Made by a program: the position numbers and the translations under genes. Positions 7,707 to 16,709 of a stretch of DNA of 37,347 nt are shown here, one piece after another (the first letter of the stretch is position 1; each line of letters opens with the position of its first letter). The stretch comes from DAOPYE01 sp035352715 (lineage in GTDB: Bacteria > Acidobacteriota > Holophagae > Holophagales > Holophagaceae), in NCBI GenBank assembly GCA_035352715.1, contig DAOPYE010000017.1, forward strand, positions 1 through 37,347, written 5' to 3'. Under the pieces are notes generated by a model. That model was not told the DNA's origin and ran no database searches. It saw only the letters and a program-made list of their open reading frames with translations.

Positions 7707-10700
7707 TTCACACCTCCTTCCTGGACAGTCATGTCCAATCCATCGCTGGTGGCCCATTGGGTCTCGTCGGACATCAGGCTGAGCTTGGCCGGGCGGACGC
7801 GGTAGCGGCCGGCCATGCCCGCGCGCAGCAGGATGCGCACGCGCTGGCTTTCCCACGACCAGAGCTTCTGGAAGAAGAACACCACGCGATCGGGATGCAC
7901 CTCGATGCGGGGCTTGGCCCACCAGCGATCAGAGCTGTCGTTGTCGGAGAAGGCGTGGCCTTCCAGCACCAGGCCTTCGAGCTTCACGGTGGGATTCAAC
8001 CCGGCAGGGATGGGCACTTCCAGCACGGCATAGTCCGCGCTCTGATCCGTGGAGATGTTCAGCTCCATCCAGGCCTCGTCGCCCACCTTCAGGTTGCCGG
8101 TCCAGGGCGCGCGAACCCACCCGGCGGTGGCGTTGCCGGTTTCCTGGGGCGTCCGCAGCTTCCATAGCCTTCGGTTCACCTTCAGGCGAATGGCGGCGGA
8201 GGTCGCGGCCATGGGCGTGGGCGCGGCGCTGCCGGGCACCTGGTAAGCGTAGGTCCAGACCAGCGTGCCCCGCCCCGAGGTGTTGAGCGTCACGGCGTTG
8301 GCTTCGGGCATCGAGAGATAGCCGGGCCGGGGGTCGCGGCTGTTCCATCGGCGGAAGCCCGGACCCTCCACCTTCTTGAAAGACCATGAGGGACCGCCTT
8401 GGACATTCGCTGTCAAATCAAGCCCACCGTCCCAGTTCAGCTTCCGGTTCCGCGCAATGTAAGGCAGCAGGGACACTGCCTGGGCGGTGCTCCAGGTCGA
8501 GTACCAGCCGTAGCCCTTGTATTCCGTGGCCAGGAAGTTTTCGGCGGGTCCGATGAGGGAGGACTGGGGCTTCAGCAGCGACAGCGCCTTGAGGGCGTTG
8601 ATGGTGGGGATCACCTCGCCGCCCCCGTAGCCGTGCCAATCGTCTTTCGTGGCCTCCCAGTGGGCCAGGCCGCCCTGCTGGATGGCCATCTGTTCGAGCC
8701 GCGCGGCCAGCGCGGGGCCCTTGGGATGCTTCGCCTCACCGGCGGCGACGGCGAGCATGGCCAGCACATGGGCTCCCTTCCATTTGCCAGCAAGCGCCTT
8801 GTCGATGCTGCTATCCAGCATGGCGGCGATGGGTTCGCCGGTGGCGGCGAGATTCATCAGCAGGAAGGCCGCGTCGGAGGCGGGATCCTGCGCCGCGCCC
8901 TTCTGGCCGCCATGCCCTTCATCGGCCTGGCGCGCCACGTCCCGGAAGAGGTTCATGGCAGCCTGACGGCCCCGGCGATAGACGTTCTCGTCCACGCCGT
9001 ATCCCATTCGTTTCATGGCGGCGAAGCTCCAGATGGCGTACCCCGTGGTGTGCGGATTGGCGTCCAGGCCGAAGTCATGGGGCGCATACCAGCCCCAGCC
9101 CCCATTGGGCTGCTGGTAGCCGTAGACGCGGAAGACGCCATCGCGGATATTGCGATCCAGATCGACGAGCTGTTTCCAATCCAGGCTCGGCATCAGGCCG
9201 CGCTTGACCAGATCGGCCACCAGCACATTGGGCACAAAGCTGGACAGCGTCTGCTCGACGCAACCATAGGGATAGCCCACGAGATAGGGCAGTGAGGGCG
9301 CCATGAGATGTTCCAAGGCCCCCACCGGCACCATGGATAGCGTGGCCTCGCCCTTCGCGCCGAGGGGCGCGGGAATGGTGATCGTCTGCGATCCGCCGGA
9401 TAGATGCACCGATCCGCTGATCGACGCTGGCACGGTCTGATCCAGCACGTTCACACTGCGGCGCTCGGCATCCTTCCGGCCGCCACCCTGCACCCGTGCG
9501 GTCACCGTCAGCGCGCCGGTCTTGTCCGCCAGCAGCGGGATGGTGAAGGTGTATTCGCCCTGATCCTGCAGGCTGAAAGACGCCTGGGGATTGCCGTTCA
9601 GCTTGCCATTGGCCACCTCGAGCTGAAGGGTTCCGGACAGCGGCTGTCCCGTCAGATTGCGAACCTGCGCGATGGCTCTCGCCTCTTCGCCCACGGACAG
9701 TGTCCTGGGCAGGGTCAAGCTCACCTGCAGCGGCTTGGACGCAGGCTTGGACGCGCGGCCCACGCCCACCTTGGTGTCGCCCGTGATCGCCGTGGCCGTG
9801 GCCCGCCAGGCGGTGAGATTGTCAGGCAGTGTCAATTCCGTGGAAGCCTTGCCGTCGCCGCCAGCGGCGAGGAACGGCACCCAGTGGGCGGTGTCCTTGA
9901 AGTTCTGGCGCACCTTGTCTTCATCGCTCTTGAATTCGCCGCGCCGCGTCTGCTTCAGGCTCCACACGGGCCGCTGATGGTGCAGCACGTCGTAGAAGCT
10001 CCACTCGGTGCTGCCGCTGCGCAGAACGCCGTGACGGCGGGTGGGGTGGAAGAAGCGCACGGGGTCGGGGTGCAGTTCCGCCGAAAGCGCGTAAATGGCC
10101 TCGTCCACAACGCCCACGCTGAGATCCGCCGCGACGGGGCGACCCTGGTCGTCCTTGACCTCCACGTTCACGCGCATCTTCTGGCCAGGCTGATAGCGCT
10201 CCTGGTCCGTGATGACATTCACGGAAAGCCGCTTGTCCACCTTGGGAACGCGTACCGGGACCTCCGCCATCTGGCGGCGGCCGTTGGAGACGATCTCGAA
10301 GACCGCCCAGACATTGGGCTGCATGGAAGCTGTGACGGGGATCTCCACCACCGTCGTGGTCCCCTGGATCAGCCGGGACTGGCGCTGGCCTAGGTGTTCA
10401 TTCTCGATGGTCCAGTGCAGCGTCAGGCGGGGCTGCGGCAGACGCACCAGGATGCGAGCCGTATCCCCCACGCGGTATTCGCGCTTATCGGAGGACGCGC
10501 GAAGATCGGGCACGCTGGGCAGCGGAGTGCCTTCCGCCGCGACGGTGATGAGCCGCTGCGCGGTGACGGGCCGCCCCTTGGAATCCCGGGCTTCGGCCAC
10601 GACCAGGAAGAGCCCGCCTTCGTTGATGGTGAGATTGGCCTTGGGTCCACTGGCACTGCTGATGGTCTCGCCAGGATTCAGCGCCGTCGGCTTGGACCAC

Positions 10701-12505
10701 CAGTTACTGTTCCTCTTGTCCGCTACGATGCGGGTGGCCTTCAGGAAGGTCGGGACTTTGGACAGTTCATGTCCATCCAAATCCAGGACGCGGGCCGTTG
10801 CCTGGAAAGGCTTACCCGGCGCGGCCACGTTGCGGTCCGTGCCCACCAGTAGCACCATGTCACCCGCGGCCGCGCGTACCTGCGCGCTGCCGGAGTTGCG
10901 CTGGCCCGAACTGTCCGTGACCTTCACCACCAGCCGCCAGAGACCTTCTTCCTTGGCGGCAAACGTCTCGGTCTGGCCCTCGCCGTCGGTGCCCAGCTCC
11001 AGCTCGCCGCTCTCCACCAACTCGGGCGCGGGGCCTTCGTCGTCATCGCCCCAGTAGTAGTTGTCGTAGCTGTTGCGCTTGGGTGCCACGCGATAGAGGA
11101 ACCACTCGGCCTTGCCGCTGCGCACGGCGGCCCCGTAGAAATACTTGGCGGAAATCGAAAAATCCATCCCGTCGCCGATGCCCACCTTGCTCTTGGGCGT
11201 GCTGACCGTCACGGCGAAGGCGGGCTTCACGAACTGCTCGACCTTGAACTCCGCCTGTCCCGGCCCCTGGGGCCCCTGGAAGACCACGCGGTACAGCCCC
11301 AGGCGACCCGCGCCGGGCAACGCGACCGTGACGCCGTAGGTGGCCGTCTCGGCGTTCAGCAGCTTGGCCTTGCCCTCGGCCACCTTGGTGTCCTCGGGAT
11401 CCAGCACCGTGTATGGCAGCTCGGGAACGCCTTTCACGACCTTGTTCTCGCCATCTTCCACGGTGCGCAGGATGGCCTTCACGAAGACCTCCTGGCCGGG
11501 CCGATAAAGCGGGCGCTCGGTGTAAGCGTAGAGCCGCTGGCGCACCTGTGCGCCGCTCTGCCCCTCGATGGCCAGGATGGCGAAGCTGTTCCCGCTCTTG
11601 GCCAGCACGATACGGCGCAGATTGGGCGTGGCGGCGGTCTGGGCGGTGGCGCCGCTGCCGAAATCCAGCAGCTTGGCCTTGCCGCTCTCGAAGAACTGGC
11701 CCGTAACTCCTTGGCGAGGCGCGCCGTCCACAGCGCTGACGGCCTGGACGCGCAGGTTCCCACCGTCCTCATCGCCCAGCAGCGCAAGGTCGGTGACCAG
11801 CCATGGGATGTAGGCGGCTTCGGCTCCCTTCAGCACCTCGATGAGGTAGACGCCCGCCGCTTGCGCGGGCAGCTCCACACGGCTGAGATGACCGTTGTTG
11901 CCCGATTCATCCTCGCTGTCATTGGTGGCGTCCTCCCCGTCGTCGGCAGCGGCTTTGGCCTTCTTGCTCCCGGTGATCTCCTCGGTGACCTTTGGCGTCA
12001 GCTCGCTGATGAAGGTCAGGCCAGCCTGCCCTTGGAGCGGCAGCGCATGGCCCTGGCGGGGATCAGTGGCCCACAGTTTGGGCTGATGCAGGCGCTCGGT
12101 CTGCTTGGCCACATCCCTCAGCTCGCGGCTGGCGGTGCGGTGCGCCGTGACAAACGCCCGGCGGCCGCCCCACAGGAAGGCTTCGCGCAGCACGTCCAGG
12201 GGATCTCTCCCCGCCCGGCCGCCTTCCACGGAAGGATCGCCGCCGCCCTTGGCCAGCGTTTTTTGAAGGAAGCCGCCTGGATCATCCACGCGGTAGATGC
12301 GCAGGCGGATATCCGTGGGGATGGCACCCGCGGCCTCGAGATAGGCCGTCTTGCCGGGCAGCGTGGGGCGGGGAACGGCGAACGCGCCGACCCAGCCGCC
12401 TTCGCGCCAGGGGGCTTCAAGGGCCTTGGGCGCCGCCGTGCCGAGCATCGGCAGCAGCAGGGCCACGGGAAGGAGGAGGGGCAAAAGAAAGCGGAAGCGT
12501 CTCAT
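7703..12505 (-). CDS. Bacterial alpha-2-macroglobulin (YfaS/MagD-like) with intact thioester
   Basis: 1600-residue exported protease-trap protein. A Sec signal peptide (FRFLLPLLLPVALLLPML..GTAA) has no lipobox cysteine, so it is probably periplasmic rather than a lipoprotein. N-terminal macroglobulin domains include YTERPLYRPGQEVFVKAILR. A Gly/Asp/Tyr-rich stretch NSYDNYYWGDDDEGPAPE sits in the central region. The thioester domain carries GCVEQ with Cys1082 and Gln1085, followed by helical toroid repeats (GGWGWYAPHD, LAHWEATKDDW). The C-terminal MG domain is complete. Established function of the class: a covalent or conformational trap for proteases reaching the envelope. The start is the ATG at 12505, which overlaps the upstream stop (ATGA); an in-frame ATG further upstream would extend into the upstream gene. 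Confidence 0.95.
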   Translation of the reverse strand: MRRFRFLLPLLLPVALLLPMLGTAAPKALEAPWREGGWVGAFAVPRPTLPGKTAYLEAAGAIPTDIRLRIYRVDDPGGFLQKTLAKGGGDPSVEGGRAGRDPLDVLREAFLWGGRRAFVTAHRTASRELRDVAKQTERLHQPKLWATDPRQGHALPLQGQAGLTFISELTPKVTEEITGSKKAKAAADDGEDATNDSEDESGNNGHLSRVELPAQAAGVYLIEVLKGAEAAYIPWLVTDLALLGDEDGGNLRVQAVSAVDGAPRQGVTGQFFESGKAKLLDFGSGATAQTAATPNLRRIVLAKSGNSFAILAIEGQSGAQVRQRLYAYTERPLYRPGQEVFVKAILRTVEDGENKVVKGVPELPYTVLDPEDTKVAEGKAKLLNAETATYGVTVALPGAGRLGLYRVVFQGPQGPGQAEFKVEQFVKPAFAVTVSTPKSKVGIGDGMDFSISAKYFYGAAVRSGKAEWFLYRVAPKRNSYDNYYWGDDDEGPAPELVESGELELGTDGEGQTETFAAKEEGLWRLVVKVTDSSGQRNSGSAQVRAAAGDMVLLVGTDRNVAAPGKPFQATARVLDLDGHELSKVPTFLKATRIVADKRNSNWWSKPTALNPGETISSASGPKANLTINEGGLFLVVAEARDSKGRPVTAQRLITVAAEGTPLPSVPDLRASSDKREYRVGDTARILVRLPQPRLTLHWTIENEHLGQRQSRLIQGTTTVVEIPVTASMQPNVWAVFEIVSNGRRQMAEVPVRVPKVDKRLSVNVITDQERYQPGQKMRVNVEVKDDQGRPVAADLSVGVVDEAIYALSAELHPDPVRFFHPTRRHGVLRSGSTEWSFYDVLHHQRPVWSLKQTRRGEFKSDEDKVRQNFKDTAHWVPFLAAGGDGKASTELTLPDNLTAWRATATAITGDTKVGVGRASKPASKPLQVSLTLPRTLSVGEEARAIAQVRNLTGQPLSGTLQLEVANGKLNGNPQASFSLQDQGEYTFTIPLLADKTGALTVTARVQGGGRKDAERRSVNVLDQTVPASISGSVHLSGGSQTITIPAPLGAKGEATLSMVPVGALEHLMAPSLPYLVGYPYGCVEQTLSSFVPNVLVADLVKRGLMPSLDWKQLVDLDRNIRDGVFRVYGYQQPNGGWGWYAPHDFGLDANPHTTGYAIWSFAAMKRMGYGVDENVYRRGRQAAMNLFRDVARQADEGHGGQKGAAQDPASDAAFLLMNLAATGEPIAAMLDSSIDKALAGKWKGAHVLAMLAVAAGEAKHPKGPALAARLEQMAIQQGGLAHWEATKDDWHGYGGGEVIPTINALKALSLLKPQSSLIGPAENFLATEYKGYGWYSTWSTAQAVSLLPYIARNRKLNWDGGLDLTANVQGGPSWSFKKVEGPGFRRWNSRDPRPGYLSMPEANAVTLNTSGRGTLVWTYAYQVPGSAAPTPMAATSAAIRLKVNRRLWKLRTPQETGNATAGWVRAPWTGNLKVGDEAWMELNISTDQSADYAVLEVPIPAGLNPTVKLEGLVLEGHAFSDNDSSDRWWAKPRIEVHPDRVVFFFQKLWSWESQRVRILLRAGMAGRYRVRPAKLSLMSDETQWATSDGLDMTVQEGGVK

Positions 12506-13518
12506 CGGGATGCCTGCAGGGAGAGGTCGCGGAGGAGGGAGGCGCTGCATAGCACCTTCCATCGGTACAGGCCGAGGAAGGCCGGGTTTTCTGGGGTCGG
12601 CCGGAAGGCGGCGTCCGGGTGATGCATTAACTCGTCCAGGCGGACGCGCCGGACCTCGCCGGGAGCCGGCCTTGCACTGGACAGGGCGCCCGATACAGCA
12701 CCCGACACAACAACGGGCCGGGCGCTTTCGGGCCCGGTGTGATAGAGCAGCATCGGCTGTCCATCCAGATCGGAGCGCACGAAGGCCATGGCGTGATCCG
12801 GCTGGGGATTGGCCCCGCCCCGCGCGAAGAAGATCAGATCCCCCGGACGGGCTTCGCCCAGTTCCTTGCCCATAAAGACGCAGGACTGCGTCCGTAGGAA
12901 GGCGCCGCGGGCGAAGGGCTTCCAGCCTTCCGGTGTGGGAAAGGCGCTACGCCAGGGACCTGCCAAGGCGGGATTGGGATCGCCCGCCACGGGCGAGGGC
13001 GCGAACCCGATGCGATCGCGCCAGGCCTCGGTGTGAGGCCCCCAGGCCTCGCGGAACGCGAAGCGCAGAAGTCCCGCGCAATCGCGCTGGGCTTCATCCC
13101 ACACTGGGCTCAGCCCCTCAAGCTGCTGCTCAAGGATCGCCACGAACCAGGCCCGGAAGGCCTCGCGGTCCCCTTCCCCCAGCAGCGAAGCGGCACCCTC
13201 CCCCGCGATCGGAGAAAGCGACATCGACTGTCGAAATCCAGGCCAGGCGTCGACCTCGACCTGGACGCCCTCGCGGGGCGCCAGGAAAAAGCCATCGCGG
13301 GCGTTCCCCCAGATCTCGACCGGGCCCTTCGAACGGGCGCTCGCGCCCCAGGCGGCACGCTTGAACCCGAGCAGGGATCGACTCTCCATCACCACGCGCT
13401 GCACGGGATTGCCCGCGGCGACCTCCTGCCACGCTTGGTGGCGAATAGGCACCAGGGCTGCGGCGGCCAGCGCGATTCCCGCCGCGCCAGCCAATGTCCA
13501 AGCCAGTGACGATTTCAT
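12502..13518 (-). CDS. YfaT/DUF1175-like protein with NlpC/P60-like Cys and His
   Basis: 338 residues starting with an ATG whose first bases overlap the upstream stop (ATGA at 13515-13518). The N-terminal segment MKSSLAWTLAGAAGIALAAA is a signal peptide or membrane anchor. In the middle, RDCAGLLRFAFREAW presents Cys147. Downstream, ARPGDLIFF followed by DHAMAFV presents His242. This layout is that of NlpC/P60 (papain-like) peptidoglycan hydrolases, where Cys and His form the active site. DUF1175 proteins are the YfaT members of macroglobulin operons. The hydrolase idea is an inference from motif spacing. The end overlaps the macroglobulin start. Confidence 0.72.
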   Translation of the reverse strand: MKSSLAWTLAGAAGIALAAAALVPIRHQAWQEVAAGNPVQRVVMESRSLLGFKRAAWGASARSKGPVEIWGNARDGFFLAPREGVQVEVDAWPGFRQSMSLSPIAGEGAASLLGEGDREAFRAWFVAILEQQLEGLSPVWDEAQRDCAGLLRFAFREAWGPHTEAWRDRIGFAPSPVAGDPNPALAGPWRSAFPTPEGWKPFARGAFLRTQSCVFMGKELGEARPGDLIFFARGGANPQPDHAMAFVRSDLDGQPMLLYHTGPESARPVVVSGAVSGALSSARPAPGEVRRVRLDELMHHPDAAFRPTPENPAFLGLYRWKVLCSASLLRDLSLQASR

Positions 13519-15734
13519 CGGGGCCGCGCCTCCAACCCACCGGACGTCCATTCCAGCTCCAGGGTCTGGGTTCCCAGATCCCGGATGGCGCCCAGGAAGG
13601 GACCGAAGGTGGAAGCCACCTCGGCGGAAGCATCGTCATCCGTGGCGGCCTGCCCGAACCAGTAGTGCCGTCCCCCCAGGCTCATGCGCAGATAGGCCAG
13701 CAACAGGAATTCCAGATCCTTGGCGAGGCTGGGCCCATCGACTTCCGCGATACCGAAGGCCTTGCTTTGATAGTCCGCCAGGGACGGCCCCTGCCCCAGC
13801 AGGCCCGCCGCCACGGCCTGGACGGCCACATCGTCGCTGCCCAGCACCAGGTTGCCGCCCACGATGGCGTAGCTGGGGGTGAACGCCTGTTGCGTGCGGA
13901 TGCGGTGGATGACCACGCCCTTGGCGTACTCGCGGTTCTCGGTGCGCCCCTTGAACAGCCTGGGCCAGAACTTGCGGATCGCGCCTTCGACCGCGGCCTC
14001 GTGATTGGCCTGGATGGGCACCGCGAGCGCCAGGCTGGGCGACATGCCCGGCTCGGCGAAGCCGCCGTAGAAGGCCGCCGCGCCGACGGTCTGCTTGCGC
14101 GCAGCCAGGCCGGGGCCCTCGATTTGAAGCTTCTGGAATTCGGTCTTGGCGTCCTTCTGGGTCGCCGTGAGGGCAGGCGCAGCGACCCACCCCTTCCAGT
14201 AGAGGGCCGCGCCCCGCAGATCCAGTTGGGCCGTCAGCGCCTCGATGTCGCGGCGCAGGCCTCCCATGCCTTGCCGACGGTTGCTCACCTCCGCCTGCTC
14301 TTTCTCGTAGGCCTGGCGCTGTTCGGAGTTCAGTTTCCAGCTTCCGTCCGCAGGCAGGGACGAGGCTTCGGCGATGGGGCTGAGATTATCCACGCGCAGG
14401 ATCGACTGGATCAAGTCGGACGTGGGACCCGCGCCCAGGCTCAGCGCAAGATCGCCACCGCGCGCCGCGGCCTTGGCGATGAAGGGATTGTTCCAGCTCT
14501 GCTGGTGCAGCCCCAGGGAGCGCCGCCGCATGGCTTCGCGCTCGAAAGCCGCGCCAGCGCCCAGGCGGGGGGCGATCCACAGCGAAGCCTCGGTGTCGGA
14601 ATGCACGCCCGCCAGGGCGATGCGACCCCATTCCGCGCGCTCGCCCATGGAGATGCGCCCCGCAGGGAACGCCACGGCGCGCAGGGTATTTTCGCGGTCG
14701 CTGATCCAGGTGCCCTCCGCCGTGGCATACAGGCTGAGAACGCCCCCCACGCCGCGGACCTGCGTGATCTGCGCCTGGGTGTTGCCCGGTCCCTTCCAGG
14801 TGATCGACCGGCTGCGCGCACCCATCGAAGTGGGATTCAGCCGCAACAAATCCAGGGCCAGCTGCATGCGCGTCGGCAGGTCGCCGGGCAGGAAGACCAG
14901 GGTGCCATCCAGGGGCGACGAGGATTCGCGGGATAGCCCGTAGTGCAGCACCCACGCCTCGCGCTTGCCCAAGGGCTCCAGGGCCGTCGATGTGTTCTTG
15001 AGCCAGGCGTCCACATGCCGCAGGAAGAATCCAGCGCGGCTGCCGTTGGCAAGTGCCTGGATGATGCCCTGGCTCGCACCCGCCTCCGCGCCCGTAGGGG
15101 CATGGCCCGCCAGCGCCTGGATGCGGGCCAAGCCGGGCCGCAACTGCTTCAGCCGAAGCAGCACCCCGGGCTGGGGTACCAGCTCAAGGGCCTTGGGGAG
15201 GGAGGTTCCGGCATCCAGCCGCGTCATCAACACCGGAGAGGGGATCCACTGGAAGCGCCACTTCCCGCCGCCATCCAGATGCAGGCCCAGGCCTTGGGTC
15301 CAGGGCCGTCCAAGCTGCGTGACGGGATCCAGGTATCCGTAGGGGTCCTTGTCCGGCAGCCGGTAGTTCTTGGCCAGCAGGAACAGCGCCACCTCATCGG
15401 GATCGCCGTGGGTGGCCAGGGCGGCCTTGGCCCACTGCTCCACGGGACGATCGCCCAGCACGATCAAGGCGGCGCGACGCTGGTCGGCACCACCATCCAG
15501 CTTCTCCACCAGGGCCTTCGTCTGCTCGGCGTAGGTCAGATCGAAGAACTTGCGGCTCTGCCAGATCGTCTGTCCGCGAGCGTCCTTGCGGTAGTAGCTC
15601 CAGGATTTCACGCAGTCCCAGGCCCAGTTCTTCGAAGCCTGGCTCGCCAGCGCGCCCTGGGCGCACAGCTCGCCGCCGACCAGAGAGACGCATACCCAAG
15701 CGAGTCCTCTCGCCCACTTTCCAAACGGCCGCAC
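13515..15734 (-). CDS. YfaA/DUF2138-like exported protein, first gene of the macroglobulin operon
   Basis: 739 residues, GTG start with GGAGGT 4 nt upstream. A signal peptide (WARGLAWVCVSLVGGELCA) is followed by a large mixed alpha/beta secreted region without recognisable catalytic motifs. Features include a Lys/Glu/Arg-rich coiled-coil stretch around LNSEQRQAYEKEQAEVSNRR and a C-terminal domain ending in TLELEWTSG. Position directly before the DUF1175-like gene, with an ATGA overlap, is that of YfaA in the E. coli yfa cluster and the first gene of the Pseudomonas mag cluster. I assign it to DUF2138 mainly from context and gross size. About 145 bp upstream hold the operon's likely promoter, but no clear -35/-10 pair can be named. 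Confidence 0.65.
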   Translation of the reverse strand: MRPFGKWARGLAWVCVSLVGGELCAQGALASQASKNWAWDCVKSWSYYRKDARGQTIWQSRKFFDLTYAEQTKALVEKLDGGADQRRAALIVLGDRPVEQWAKAALATHGDPDEVALFLLAKNYRLPDKDPYGYLDPVTQLGRPWTQGLGLHLDGGGKWRFQWIPSPVLMTRLDAGTSLPKALELVPQPGVLLRLKQLRPGLARIQALAGHAPTGAEAGASQGIIQALANGSRAGFFLRHVDAWLKNTSTALEPLGKREAWVLHYGLSRESSSPLDGTLVFLPGDLPTRMQLALDLLRLNPTSMGARSRSITWKGPGNTQAQITQVRGVGGVLSLYATAEGTWISDRENTLRAVAFPAGRISMGERAEWGRIALAGVHSDTEASLWIAPRLGAGAAFEREAMRRRSLGLHQQSWNNPFIAKAAARGGDLALSLGAGPTSDLIQSILRVDNLSPIAEASSLPADGSWKLNSEQRQAYEKEQAEVSNRRQGMGGLRRDIEALTAQLDLRGAALYWKGWVAAPALTATQKDAKTEFQKLQIEGPGLAARKQTVGAAAFYGGFAEPGMSPSLALAVPIQANHEAAVEGAIRKFWPRLFKGRTENREYAKGVVIHRIRTQQAFTPSYAIVGGNLVLGSDDVAVQAVAAGLLGQGPSLADYQSKAFGIAEVDGPSLAKDLEFLLLAYLRMSLGGRHYWFGQAATDDDASAEVASTFGPFLGAIRDLGTQTLELEWTSGGLEARPR

Positions 15735-15879
15735 TGGAACCTCCGAGAATGACGCAGTCTATCAGGGGGCCGCTCGATTCATTCCTGGCAAACCAAGCCA
15801 TTCCCCAGTGAATAATCTGCACGCGCCATCCCCCATCCCTATGACAGTGGAGGAACTCCCGGTTGTGGCGGTTCAGCCC

Positions 15880-16602
15880 TCAGTCTTTCGGAAGGCGCTC
15901 CCGGCTGGGCCAGGCGGTCTTGACGTAGGCGAAGATGGCCTGGGCGATGGCTTCCACATCGTTGCGCTCGTTGTTGAAGACGGCGTCGTAGTGCTGCACC
16001 TGGCGGATATCCACGCCCAGGCTCTGGCTGATGAAGCGCTCGCGCAGCTTCGAATTGATCTTCACGGTCTCCTCCGCCTCTTCCATCGATACATCCAGGC
16101 GCTTGGCCATGCAGGCGACCCGCCACGCAAAGCTGGCTTCCAGCCGGAAGTGGAAACAATTGCGGAGATGCGAGCACAGGGTCGCGCCGCCCCGCCCGAC
16201 AATCACGGCGTTGCCGACCTTGGCGATCTGGACGAGACGCTTGGCCACCTTGGCGAAGGCTTCATCGTGGGTCACGTGACCGGAAGGGTGCAGCCCCAGG
16301 GCGTCCAGCGCCCTGGACATATCGCCCAGGCCCTGGAGCAGCGTCATGGAGATCCCCTGCTCGTCCGCGACCTTTTCGAGCAGAGTCTTGTCGTAGATGT
16401 TCCAGGGTTCCTCGGATGATGCCTCGAACAGGGCCTTGAGCCGCTCGGCCAAGGGGAACCCTTCGCAGCCAAATTCGCGGGAGATGGTGATCGTGGGGCG
16501 CAGCTTCGGCGCTTTCACATGGGACAGGCGGTACTGGAGCTGCTGCCAACCCGCCAGCCGCGTTTCCATCTCGGGGAGTAGGGATGACAGCGGCTTGGCC
16601 AT
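15880..16602 (-). CDS. Cytidylate kinase-like family protein
   Basis: 240-residue protein of the cytidylate-kinase-like (AAA_26) family. TITISREFGCEG at about 38-49 corresponds to the degenerate nucleotide-binding loop. KTLLEKVADEQGIS, NAVIVGRGGA and the late DAVFNNERNDVEAIAQAI are family hallmarks. Such proteins are predicted nucleotide kinases of unknown substrate; true CMP kinase (Cmk) has a different P-loop and context. The ATG start has AGGA about 7 nt upstream. It sits downstream of the polyphosphate kinase gene on the same strand with a gap of about 107 bp, so the two phosphotransfer proteins may share a transcript. Confidence 0.82.
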   Translation of the reverse strand: MAKPLSSLLPEMETRLAGWQQLQYRLSHVKAPKLRPTITISREFGCEGFPLAERLKALFEASSEEPWNIYDKTLLEKVADEQGISMTLLQGLGDMSRALDALGLHPSGHVTHDEAFAKVAKRLVQIAKVGNAVIVGRGGATLCSHLRNCFHFRLEASFAWRVACMAKRLDVSMEEAEETVKINSKLRERFISQSLGVDIRQVQHYDAVFNNERNDVEAIAQAIFAYVKTAWPSRERLPKD

Positions 16603-16709
16603 GGGAGATCCTCGCGAATGAAGCCCAGACGGGAACGATCTGTGACGTGAAGCGTAGGGCGGAAGAAGGCGCACGCAAGAGGCATCCAACGACGCTATTT
16701 TGCGATGAT

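Noticed and set aside
12506..12562. Longer macroglobulin start
   Set aside because: The extra residues precede a clear signal peptide, and the ATG at 12505 forms an ATGA overlap with the upstream stop.
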